A stretch of 64,000 bases of DNA, taken from Siderastrea siderea (taxonomy: Eukaryota; Cnidaria; Anthozoa; Scleractinia; Rhizangiidae). The stretch covers positions 26,067,652-26,131,651 of the forward strand of contig OZ034977.1 in NCBI GenBank assembly GCA_964030785.1. The letters run 5' to 3'. Each line of letters starts with the position of its first letter. The stretch's first letter is position 1. Shown here one piece after another: positions 41,063 through 49,487 of the stretch. Below the pieces are notes generated by a model that saw nothing but the letters and a program-made list of their open reading frames with translations, ran no database searches and had not been told where the DNA came from. Made by a program: the position numbers and the translations under genes.

Positions 41063-42244
41063 TTAGCGGCGTCGTCGTCGTTTGCGGGGTTGAAGGGATG
41101 TCACGTCTCCACGAGCAATCCAACTATTGTACTTGTCGGGCCACCCTTTCCACTTGACCAACCAACGACCTTTTTGTCGCTTAAGTACCTTCTCGATCCG
41201 AAACACTTCGGATACATGGACTTTTTGTAAATCCTCTTCATAAAACGTACCTTGGACGGGGGTCTCATCCCATTCGCGAATCTTATACGTGGGGACAGGG
41301 CCAGGGATCACACGATGCACCACAAACACTTCTTCGGTCCAACCGGGTAAATACCCTTTTTCAAAGGTACGATGAATCGTATTGAGACGGACATGATCCC
41401 CCACCTTCAATTGGGGTTTTTTGTAGCCTTTCAATCGTTTGGCATACAATCGTTTCCACACGGCTTCTTCGTTGTCCCACGTCACGTTTTCGGGGGGCAT
41501 ACCAATACTTCGATGACGGGTGGCATTATACCCCTGCACCAACTCGGGTAAGACATTGTCAAATTTCAACGTGTTGGCCGCGGTCAAATAACGGTATAAC
41601 CGTTCTTTCAAGGTGCGGTTAAATCGTTCCACCACACTGGCTTTGGCATCCCCTTCGGTCGAAAAATGATGGATGTCTTGCTCGTCGACCCATCGTTGAA
41701 AGGTCCGATTATAAAATTCTTTCCCTCGATCCGTTTGCAATCGATTCGGGTGACGTCCTCCTTGTCTCACAATCTTCTCAAAGGCTTTCACGAGGGCCAC
41801 CCCGGTTTTGGTTTTCAACGGTTCGACCCACGCGTACTTGGACAACACATCCACGACGGTCAACAAGTAGCGTATACCCCGATTATGTTTGGCCAAACGT
41901 TGCACTTCCACTAAATCCGCGGCCCATTGATCATCCAACCCCCCTACGATCACGGGTAAGGTAGCAAAACGACGACGTCGGGGTTTATGCAAGGTGTAAC
42001 CCACATCCTGTTCCAACACCTGTTGGGCTTTTTTCAAAGGGAGACCCTGGGCTTTAGCAAATCGTTGCACCCCACCTAAACTCCCCGGGGCACCAGGATC
42101 ATGGTAACGCTTCAACCATTGTTGCGAGACATTGGCCTTCTTCTTCGTTGACGACGACACAGGGCGTTTGGTTTTCTTCTTCAACCATGAGGACGACGAA
42201 CTCCAGCGTTGGGTTCTCTTTCGAGGGGCCATACGTTCTGGCAT
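41063..42244 (-). CDS. Retroviral-type integrase with chromodomain
   Basis: It has 393 residues. A Lys/Arg/Ser-rich start is followed by a helical zinc-binding-like N-domain without a clear HHCC. The rve core has catalytic D110 (QWAADLVEV), D172 (LQTDRGKEF) and E206 (ASVVERFNRTLK), a D-D-33-E spacing. An SH3-like DNA-binding domain (LKVGDHVRLN) and a C-terminal chromodomain at about 344-376 (VFRIEKVLKRQKGRWLVKWK, then GWPDKYNSWI) follow, with an Arg-rich tail. It inserts the linear genome; the 6-bp target duplication fits. The chromodomain could steer insertion to marked chromatin. Fully open. Confidence 0.96.
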   Translation of the reverse strand: MPERMAPRKRTQRWSSSSSWLKKKTKRPVSSSTKKKANVSQQWLKRYHDPGAPGSLGGVQRFAKAQGLPLKKAQQVLEQDVGYTLHKPRRRRFATLPVIVGGLDDQWAADLVEVQRLAKHNRGIRYLLTVVDVLSKYAWVEPLKTKTGVALVKAFEKIVRQGGRHPNRLQTDRGKEFYNRTFQRWVDEQDIHHFSTEGDAKASVVERFNRTLKERLYRYLTAANTLKFDNVLPELVQGYNATRHRSIGMPPENVTWDNEEAVWKRLYAKRLKGYKKPQLKVGDHVRLNTIHRTFEKGYLPGWTEEVFVVHRVIPGPVPTYKIREWDETPVQGTFYEEDLQKVHVSEVFRIEKVLKRQKGRWLVKWKGWPDKYNSWIARGDVTSLQPRKRRRRR

Positions 42245-42579
42245 TCACCCCATAAGGTCGATATGGTGGGGACCGTGTGGGGATGTGCCTTTTGAATGAT
42301 TCGATACCATCGCCATGCCTCTGGGTGACCTTTTAACCATAAGACAAACACCACCCATCGATATAGGTTGCGGTCCACATGAGTTTCTTCAAAGAGGTGG
42401 AGAGGATGCGTGTCCTCGGGACAACGGGGTATGGGGATTTGGGACCCGGGTTGATGATCATATAAGACTTGACAAAGGGTTTGATGACATTGCCATTGCC
42501 CCAGGGACAAGACAGACTCCCACGCATCACATACAGACTCCATGGTGACATTGATAAAAAATTTTATTCGTTCTCTCAT
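42181..42579 (-). CDS. Unknown 132-residue protein
   Basis: It starts at ATG 42579 (or 42543), abutting the stop of the GRF gene. It overlaps the 5' end of the integrase gene by 64 bp in another frame. It is rich in Trp, His and Cys (LSLGQWQCHQTLCQVLYDH, LYRWVVFVLWLKGHPEAWRW). I do not recognise it. The mostly helical, aromatic character suggests a small globular protein. Confidence 0.55.
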   Translation of the reverse strand: MRERIKFFINVTMESVCDAWESVLSLGQWQCHQTLCQVLYDHQPGSQIPIPRCPEDTHPLHLFEETHVDRNLYRWVVFVLWLKGHPEAWRWYRIIQKAHPHTVPTISTLWGECQNVWPLEREPNAGVRRPHG

Positions 42580-43437
42580 TTAAAAGAGACCTAGACGGCC
42601 GCAACTGATGGTCTCTAGACCTTTCTGCCAGTTCTCCACACTGTCACTGTACTTGGGAGGTGGTGGAGCTGGGGCTACCATCATTTCTTGACGGTTCTTG
42701 AGCTCCTGAATTTCTCGTAACAATTGTTTCTCATAGTCTGTCAGGGGCCGATCCACGTCCTCTTTCCTTCGGACTGGAGGGCCAGGGATGTCATAGCCCC
42801 TCTTGGGATATCCTTGAGCATCACGGGTGGGTGCTTCAGCTTGTTGGTCGGCTTTTTTGGGAGGGTTGTCATGAAACCACGTCCAGTACTTGGAACCCAA
42901 GGGTTGATCGGCCCATCGGAAGAAGCCACACGTTTTCTTGGAACAAGTCAGAAACAAGCGATCGGGGTTCTGAGTCGAATGACTCTGTTGAAGCGTAGCG
43001 GGTTCACGGCAAAAGCATTGTAAACCACCCCACATGTCCAACACTTCTACATGAGGTTGACTATACACGGCTTTCATATACTCCAGAACTTGATCTTGAC
43101 CACAAAACAGCAAACACGGTTGCATGGGACATTTCACATACTTCCATCCCTTTTGAGATTCTCGGGCCTCCAAACGCACCTCGTGGTAAGGACATACCAT
43201 AGTGTCCACTGAACTGGGAGGATCATACACGGTCGTCAAGGTGAATTGAGGTGATGGGGGTGATTGCTCCACCATGTCATTCAATTCTTTCATCATATCT
43301 TCCACAGCAGCTCGGGTGTCTTCCACCACGTCGCACACCACAGGATCACAGTCCACGGGCGTCATATGTTGAATGCTCTTCTTCTTCTTCTTCCCCTCTG
43401 GGGGATGGGTTGATTTTCTCTTCCGATCGGTGGACAT
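42580..43437 (-). CDS. GRF zinc-finger protein
   Basis: It has 285 residues from ATG 43437. After a Lys-rich nuclear-signal-like start (KRKSTHPPEGKKKKK) there are two Cys clusters. The first is CPYH...CPMQPC...FCG (about 82-112). The second is a clear GRF finger with CFCREPA (141-147), NPDRLFLTC (157-165) and CGFFRWAD (170-177). A C-terminal coiled coil (DYEKQLLREIQELKNRQEMM) follows. GRF fingers bind single-stranded DNA or RNA in topoisomerase III, APE2 and NEIL3. Here it may protect or recognise replication intermediates, which is inference. TATAAAAAGG at 43477-43485 lies about 43 bp upstream. Confidence 0.8.
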   Translation of the reverse strand: MSTDRKRKSTHPPEGKKKKKSIQHMTPVDCDPVVCDVVEDTRAAVEDMMKELNDMVEQSPPSPQFTLTTVYDPPSSVDTMVCPYHEVRLEARESQKGWKYVKCPMQPCLLFCGQDQVLEYMKAVYSQPHVEVLDMWGGLQCFCREPATLQQSHSTQNPDRLFLTCSKKTCGFFRWADQPLGSKYWTWFHDNPPKKADQQAEAPTRDAQGYPKRGYDIPGPPVRRKEDVDRPLTDYEKQLLREIQELKNRQEMMVAPAPPPPKYSDSVENWQKGLETISCGRLGLF

Positions 43438-43653
43438 CGTACTCAAAGGTTGATGTCAACCCCTACCGACCCTGCCTTTTTATACCTTAGACCCTTGACT
43501 GTCATTGGTCAGCTTATCCTACCCATATAAGGACTTGTTATCTTCCCATTGGTCAGCTTGTTCAATCCAAATAAGGACCTCTTGTCTTCCCATTGGTCCG
43601 TTGTCCCTATTTAAGACGGTCCCTTGGTCACTAGATCTTCATTCTCAAAAGCC
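43438..43653. promoter_or_regulatory. Divergent promoter: three 44-bp repeats with CCAAT and CArG boxes
   Basis: ATTGG (inverted CCAAT) recurs at 43504, 43548 and 43592, exactly 44 bp apart. Two units hold perfect CArG boxes CC(A/T)6GG: CCATATAAGG at 43523-43532 and CCAAATAAGG at 43567-43576. In the third unit the matching position holds a TATA-like CTATTTAAGA, about 45 bp before ATG 43654. The leftward TATA box for the GRF gene is at 43477-43485. Confidence 0.75.
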
Positions 43654-44346
43654 ATGCCCCCAGACATCATGATCGGAGAACAAGATCTCGGTGCCTTGGA
43701 ACTGCAAGTGGGTCATGGCCATGTGGTCTACACCGGGGGAGCCAAAGGTACGGATGCCCTGGTGGAAGAACAGGCCAAACACTTTGGGATGCAACTAGAA
43801 GTCCTGGTCCCCCCGAACCATCCTCGAGCCACTTTCGTCACCCCTTCTACGGTGGAAGTCCTGATGCTGGCCAACCCCCATCTTCACCAGGCGGCGGAGA
43901 AACTAGGCAAAAAAATGCCCAGTCATTTTTACACCTTGCAATTGCTGCAACGCAATTATCAATTGGCCAAAAAAGCCCATACCATCTATGCCTTTGGCAT
44001 CTTGGAACCGGATCATAAACGTGTGAAAGGAGGCACTGGTTGGACGGTGCAATTGGCTATGGATCAAGGCAAACCCGTCTACCTGTTTGACATACCCAGT
44101 CAATCATGGTACCGCTCGGACCATTACTACCAAGTCAATGAGAATGCCGCCACCCTGGTCACTGGCAGTCAATTTGTTCCTTGGGGACCCAAAAAGCCCA
44201 CCCTTCATCAAAGCAGTGCTATTGTGGGATCCCGGGATGTGGACGAGAAAACCCGAGCCAAAATTCAAGCCTTGTTCAACCGCACCTTCTGTCTACCCGA
44301 GAACATTGATCAATTACGTATGGAACTGGAAGACTTTCATTTGTAA
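43654..44346 (+). CDS. SLOG/DprA-like Rossmann-fold protein
   Basis: It has 230 residues from ATG 43654. Family-type motifs: HVVYTGGAKGTDALVEEQA (nucleotide-binding GGAxGxD loop), LLQRNYQLAKKAHTIYAFG, KGGTGWTVQLAMDQGKPVYL (the second glycine-rich loop) and SSAIVGSRDV near the end. This order matches SLOG-superfamily proteins of the DprA/YspA kind, which bind nucleotides or nucleotide-derived signals, or bind DNA in the case of DprA. It has no signal peptide or membrane span. It is one of the few genes running rightward and has its own CArG/CCAAT promoter, so it is probably controlled apart from the virion block. The function here is unknown. Confidence 0.75.
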   Translation: MPPDIMIGEQDLGALELQVGHGHVVYTGGAKGTDALVEEQAKHFGMQLEVLVPPNHPRATFVTPSTVEVLMLANPHLHQAAEKLGKKMPSHFYTLQLLQRNYQLAKKAHTIYAFGILEPDHKRVKGGTGWTVQLAMDQGKPVYLFDIPSQSWYRSDHYYQVNENAATLVTGSQFVPWGPKKPTLHQSSAIVGSRDVDEKTRAKIQALFNRTFCLPENIDQLRMELEDFHL

Positions 44347-44655
44347 TTTCTTAGTTTTTACTTTTGGAATTGTACATAGCTTTCTTTTTTAATTTTTTAC
44401 TTTTTCCCATTGTACATAGCTTTTTTACTTTTTATTTTTTCAAAATTGTAGATAGCTTTTCCAATTGTAAATAGGAACACCCCACCCGCGTGGCAAAAGA
44501 AGACCAACCACCCTTTGTAAAAAACATCAACTTTTTTTAATTAAAAAATAAAAAGATCACAACACTGACTTTGCACGTGGATCATAAATAAATGTCTCTT
44601 GACTCACAGTAGCCTTGACTCACAATAAAGAAACTCAACAGGAATTAAAAAATGT
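44347..44655. other. Convergent 3' region with ATTGTACATAGC repeats
   Basis: ATTGTACATAGCTTT-type words start at 44369, 44409, 44445 and 44464, within T-rich DNA. AATAAA words on both strands (around 44430 and 44546) fit transcript ends for both flanking genes. Confidence 0.6.
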
Positions 44656-45186
44656 TCAACTGTTCAAACACCGGCGCACAGCCTCCATCGCCTCCCTCTC
44701 CATGTCCTCGAGTCGTTTATATTCCTCCCTGCGTTCCTGTACCACCACTTTAAAAAAATACGCAATGGCGGACCATTCGTCATCTTTATGCACGCGCGGC
44801 ATGTGCTCGGCCAAGAAGGAGTCCAGGTCTCGAAATTGTGGTAAGGTGATAGGCCAATACCTCTCCCTCGTAGTCCAAACCAAGTGGTTTTGAATCCATG
44901 GAATCACCCGACGGACCAATGCTTTCTTTAGAGAACGGACCGTCTCGGGATGAGGGCGCCCAACACCATTCTCCCACTCCACCAGGTACAACAAAAATAA
45001 ACGAATAAACGCGGCCACACGATCTCTATTTAACGGGCGCCATGTCTCCTCTCTCCTTTCATACATACGCATGGTCTGGCGTTGGATGGGCGTCCTCTCC
45101 GGACCAACTCTCCTTCTCAAATAGTCTTGCCCACTCACATTCATCTCACTACACATGGACCCCAACGGCCTTCTCGTTTCGGACAT
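44656..45186 (-). CDS. Unknown 176-residue basic protein
   Basis: It starts at ATG 45186 (MSETRRPLGSMCSEMNVSGQ); the upstream in-frame GTG is less likely. It is Arg/Glu-rich and helical, with FIRLFLLYLVEWENGVGRPH, ALVRRVIPWIQNHLV, and a C-terminal EYKRLEDMEREAMEAVRR coiled coil. I recognise no family. A TATATAAG box lies near 45267-45274, about 80 bp upstream. It is isolated near the right end and may be an early or accessory gene. Confidence 0.6.
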   Translation of the reverse strand: MSETRRPLGSMCSEMNVSGQDYLRRRVGPERTPIQRQTMRMYERREETWRPLNRDRVAAFIRLFLLYLVEWENGVGRPHPETVRSLKKALVRRVIPWIQNHLVWTTRERYWPITLPQFRDLDSFLAEHMPRVHKDDEWSAIAYFFKVVVQERREEYKRLEDMEREAMEAVRRCLNS

Positions 45187-45481
45187 TTTTTGACAGCCCC
45201 AATTGACATAAGTTAACACAGCATGAACTCAAAGCTAGGAATGGCGTCCTGTGGCCTCCCTTGACTTATATACCCTGATTCGCGCAATGCACCATGGTCT
45301 ATCTAAGGAGGGGGGAGGGGGGTACCCCCACCTCTTCCCCTCCCAAAGCATGATGGGCCTTTCTCTCATTGGTCCCTTCCCTCCCACGTGACCCCCTTCT
45401 TTCTCTATAAAAAACCACCGTCCCCTTTCATGTTTTCACACTCATCGATGATCCAGTCCAGAAACCCAACAAGTGGTTGAG
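45187..45481. promoter_or_regulatory. Divergent promoter, inverted relative of the polB promoter
   Basis: Rightward: ATTGG (45368-45372), CACGTG (45385-45390) and CTATAAAAAA (45404-45413), with the linker words CCTTCCC and TTCTCTATAAAAA shared with the polB promoter. Leftward: GGTGCAT...CGAAT...TATATAAG, like the plus-strand side at 29845-29875. A G/C-run block (45305-45350) lies between, as at 29.8 kb. Confidence 0.65.
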
Positions 45482-45613
45482 ATGCCTCTGCTTGATCCTT
45501 TGGTCTGTTGGCTTAATCCCCACACCATTGATGTTTACTTGACATTCTTGCTTTCTTGGCTGCTTCCTGGCTTGGATCTCCTCCTCCTCCAATTCGACGG
45601 GTGTTGGGGTTAA
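45482..45613 (+). CDS. Possible 43-residue hydrophobic peptide
   Basis: This is the first ATG after the CCAAT/E-box/TATA promoter. The product is Leu/Trp-rich (PLLDPLVCWLNPHTIDVYLT, then FLLSWLPGLDLLLL) with a short hydrophobic helix. The good promoter argues for a transcript; the coding assignment is tentative. The transcript would run into the minisatellite and the TIR, where AATAAA (about 46246) could end it. Confidence 0.35.
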   Translation: MPLLDPLVCWLNPHTIDVYLTFLLSWLLPGLDLLLLQFDGCWG

Positions 45614-45692
45614 GTGAACAAGGTGTAGTTTTTTGGCTTACGGACAATGTGGTGACTTTTTGCTGACTATCTCCTCCTCCTTCCCATACATC

Positions 45693-46035
45693 AAAAAGGA
45701 ACACTCATATTATCAAAAAGGAACTCATCAAAAAGGAACACTCATAAGGAACACTCATATTATCAAAAGGAACACTCGTATTATCAAAAGGAACCCTCAT
45801 ATTATCAAAAGGAACACTCGTATTATCAAAAGGAACCCTCATATTATCAAAAAAGGAACTCATCAAAAAGGAACCCTCATATTATCAAAAGGAACATTAT
45901 TAAATAGGAACTCGTATTATCAAAAGGAACATTATTAAATAGGAACTCGTATTATCAAAAGGAACTCATCAAAAAGGAACACTCGTATTATCAAAAGGAA
46001 CCCTCATCAAAAGGAACATAGGAACTCCTCCAAAA
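45693..46035. repeat. Subterminal minisatellite, right
   Basis: This is the same unit in inverse orientation (AAGGAACACTCATATTATCA and variants). The array is longer than on the left, so the two subterminal arrays have changed length independently while the TIRs stayed identical. Confidence 0.85.
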
Positions 46036-46579
46036 GGAACTGCCAAATAGTCTTCGGTGGAAGCAAAGTCGTCTCCGTCGGACAATGTGCTGACTTTTAA
46101 TGACTTGGATTTCGCGGGGTTTTGGGACGCACCTTCAAGACCTACCCCTATGGCTACCAGTGAAAACCCCCAACAAAATCGTCGATTGTGATGTGGAACC
46201 CTCATATCAAATAGGAACACAAAAGAGTTATTGTAAAAACAAATCAATAAAACATGATTTATTCATTTTGTGTACTTTTCAAGGACCACCCCCGTTCCCC
46301 ACATTGGACTTTGGACTTTGCGCCCGCGTTTTCTCAGCGGTTTTACTTCCCCTTGAGCCCACGATCCCTTTTTCACACTGGTCAGCGGTTTCCCATTCCA
46401 AATCACGTGACTTCCGGTTCCCATGCGCCCGCGATCCCCTTTTTTCCACTGGTCAGCGGTTTCCCATTACAAATCACATAACTTCCGGTTCCAGGCACTT
46501 CCGGTTCCTGTGACGTCATTGATTTGCTCTCGACCAATCAGAAGCCTCCATATGCCCCAAACGAGCCCAATGTACTACT
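45972..46579 (-). repeat. Right terminal inverted repeat, 608 bp
   Basis: This is the inverse of the left TIR, ending CGAGCCCAATGTACTACT. It holds the same polB-derived 89 bp at 46130-46218. The reading frames of up to 137 codons found in both TIRs are identical and are considered spurious. Confidence 0.95.
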
Positions 46580-46585
46580 AGTAAC
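46580..46585. repeat. Right 6-bp target site duplication (AGTAAC)
   Basis: It immediately follows the right TIR. The LINE reading frame resumes through it. Confidence 0.9.
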
Positions 46586-47878
46586 AATCATCAAATCTTT
46601 TCTCATCCCAAAATTATTATATGTTTCTTCAATAATATAGAAACCCCACCTGAAGTTATTAAACAGATGGAGAAGATGGTTTTTAAATTTCTATGGAAAG
46701 GCCCTGATAAAGTTACGAGGCTTTCTGTAATAAATACCTTAGACAAAGGTGGACTGAATCTTACAGACTTTGAGTCACATATTAAAGCTCTAAGATTGTC
46801 CTGGATTCCGCGACTCTTAGATGAGAGGGAAGGCCCTTGGATATCTTATCTCAAATACAACTTAAAAAATTATGGAGGGTTTTTTCTTGTTGGATGCAAT
46901 TATGATGTCAATGACCTTGATTTAAGCGTTAGTAACTTTTACTTAGAGGTCCTTAAGTTGTGGGCGGAATTTAGAAGTTCCTTTTCTGATGTTAATTATT
47001 GCCAAAATTTTATCTGGAATAATAAGGACATAAGGATAAATAACAAACCAGTGTTTTATAAAATGTTCTTTGATAAGGACATAATTTATTTGAATGATTT
47101 ACAGGTTAATATTGACAATGTACGTTCTTTTGAGTCCTTTAAACAAAAAGGTCTTAATACTAATTTCCTTACATGGACAGCATTGAGGTCTGCTATCATA
47201 AATATGAAATCAAAAAATTCTTCCAATCTCCTAACAGTGGGAAAATTCGATCCTATGAATTTTGAGTATAATGCTAAAGATTTTAATGCATATACGGCAA
47301 AGTGCAAACAATTCTATTCAATGATGAGATCAACTAAAGCGAAAACTCCGAATAGCTTTAAAAGGCTGATAGCTGATTTTCAACTCTCAAATCCACACGA
47401 TGCTTTTTCTATTCCGTATCTAACTGCAAGCGAAACGTATGTTTGGCCATTTCAATATAAATTGTTGCATTTCATTTTGTTTACAAATGATAAATTATTC
47501 AAAATAGGTTTAAGCGATTCAGATAAGTGTTCATTTTGTGGAAACCATACGGAAGATTTGTACCACCTCTTCTTTAACTGCTCCTTTGTGCAAGTGTTCT
47601 GGAATAGTTTCACAGTCTGGTGGTCTGGTATAAGTGGTGAAAATTTATCTTTGTTTTTAAAAGACATCATAATTGGCTTTCTTCAGAGGAAAGATTTATT
47701 AAATTATTTGGTAATTCTTGGTAAGATAACTATCTGGGAGAGTAGAAAAAATAAGTACTTTCCAAAATTGAGATCGTTTCTGCACATGGTCGAAGCTAAA
47801 CAAGAAGTTGAAAAGTTAATTGCTATTAAGAACCGAAAGCTTCGCGATTTTTATACAAGATGGGAGCTTCTGTTGTAG
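46580..47878 (+). pseudogene. L1-like ORF2, 3' part (thumb and C-terminal Cys region)
   Basis: It continues the 24.7-kb fragment directly after the target duplication, first as VTIIKSFLIPKLLY. After a frameshift near 46640 there is one 403-codon open frame (46667-47878). The C-terminal half shows the Cys/His cluster (CSFCGNHTEDLYHLFFNC) typical of the end of L1/Tx1 ORF2. Removing the viral insert makes the two fragments contiguous, which proves the nesting order. Confidence 0.85.
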
Positions 47879-48135
47879 TCTCATATTAGTCTATTACAAG
47901 GAAAGAAATGGAAGTCCGCCGGGTAAATTAAGTTTTTTAATAGTTTTCTGCGCTAGAAAGTTGCTATTTAATCTTGTAAGGGAATTAATTGGGCATCTGC
48001 ATGGTTTGTATGTGTCACTGTGTAGTGCAAACAAAAAAAGTATTATTATTGTATGTATTAAGTGCAATTAGAATAGAGTATTGTAAGTAGAGTAATGCAA
48101 GTGTTATACTATAACTAGCGCTCTTGTGTAGGCAT

Positions 48136-48175
48136 TGTAATGTAATGTAATGTAATGTAATGTAATGTAATGTAA
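48136..48175 (+). repeat. (TGTAA)n tail of the LINE
   Basis: There are eight tandem TGTAA units, followed 55 bp later by AATAAA and an A/T-rich end. Confidence 0.9.
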
Positions 48176-48250
48176 GTAGTGGTTTGTTTCATACCGCTAT
48201 GTAAGTAATGTAACGTGTACGTGTCTTGTAATAAACAATTTAAAAAAATT

Positions 48251-49487
48251 TTTTTTGAAAAAAAAAACCGTTAACAATTGGAAATTTGTGATGCTGGACA
48301 TGTAGAATATGACATAATCAAACATTGTTCCACTTTTTGTTGGCATTTTTTGCATTTGTCACCGAAAAAGGGTAAAAAAAAACATTTTTTCAAAAATGGC
48401 TTAACCACCTGCCACTTATGACGTCATATCTCGTAACCATAGCAACCGATTCACACCAAACTTCTTAAAAATGTGTCTAAAGGATATGCACACAGCTATT
48501 GTAAACGGCAGGTCTAGATAATAATTTGTCTTGGGAAAATTCAAGGAAAACCTTATGTAGGGTGGCGAAAACCTTATGGGGGTGGCGTCCACCCCTCCCC
48601 CCCACCCCTGTACGCCCGAGGTTTAATTAAATTTTCAAAAGAATACGAAAATAAAAGTAGATATGTAAGGAATAAAACTATATAGCTAATGGCAAATGTA
48701 AATTGTTTACCGACTAAGAATTATCAGGTTCCAAGGGAATGTTATACCACTTATACGGATGTGCTAATCAACGCTTCAAACGCGTTTTTATGTTTTTGAT
48801 TGTATGTTTGTTTTTTGTTTTGTTTGCTCTGGTATTACCCCTAGTATTAACAGTATTATTTAGTTTGGCAAACAAGTTTTTTTTTCCAAATGTCAGTTTT
48901 CATAGGATAAAATGACTTAGTTTTTCATAGCTATCGGAACACTAGCCAGTTCATGGCAAAAGCTCCAGCTAAAAACATATTGGAACACTTCGTAAGCCAA
49001 GCAGGCAGCCTGTGAAGATACTATTGTTGGATAACTAAAGTTAAAAGGACTAGGTCATGGCAATTGTGCTAAAAGTAAGCAGGTTATAACTCTCATACAC
49101 GAAATGCTCTGAGAACACCAATAGAAAGATTTTTTTTTTCACCAATAGAAAGATATCAAGTGACTTTCATCTGAAAAGCAGGATAAACCATAGTCAGGTC
49201 TTAGGGATTTTTTCCAAGACGTAAAGGGAAAACGAAAAAAATTTCCCAATCACTTAAAGTTGTCGCGACCCGTTTCCATTCTATAACCATCCGCAGCCAA
49301 CAAAAAAAAAAGAATATGTAGTTTCAGAAACCTGGTAGAGAATTTTCCAGCAAAAACGAACCATTACTTTCTCGTCTCCTTTCGATTCCAATATGTCTTT
49401 AACAATAAGTAAAAACTGGTGACATAGCCTCTTTGAAAAGCAAATTGACATATTTGATGCTCATGAAATGTCCCGTTATATAATCAG
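48251..49487. other. No gene seen
   Basis: This is AT-rich intergenic DNA 3' of gene copy B. No exon or repeat is recognised beyond homopolymer runs. Confidence 0.4.

Larger units (their letters stand above)
24715..46579. mobile_element. Polinton/Maverick (adintovirus-type) element, apparently complete
   Basis: It is 21,865 bp with 608-bp TIRs, AG...CT termini, a 6-bp AGTAAC duplication and the full Polinton gene set: PolB, integrase, packaging ATPase, adenain-like protease and double jelly-roll capsid. Accessory genes include phospholipase A2, a mu-like core peptide, a GRF zinc finger, a SLOG domain and a tRNA-like RNA. All the main reading frames are open and the TIRs appear identical, so the insertion is recent on the host's scale. 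It is visibly more GC-rich than the flanks. Whether it still replicates or makes particles is inference. Confidence 0.95.
21036..48250 (+). mobile_element. Degenerate L1-like (non-LTR) retrotransposon, split by the Polinton
   Basis: ORF1-like and ORF2-like sequence runs from 21036 to 24714 and resumes at 46580. It ends in a (TGTAA)n tract at 48136-48175, then AATAAA and an A/T-rich tail near 48230-48267. The coding content and the 3' tail identify a LINE of the L1/Tx1 type. Several frameshifts and stops show it was dead or dying. The whole viral element at 24715-46579 was inserted into it, so the LINE itself is only about 5.4 kb. Confidence 0.9.

Noticed and set aside
45693..46035. CRISPR-like array
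   Set aside because: The units are contiguous, degenerate minisatellite copies without unique spacers, in a eukaryotic context.
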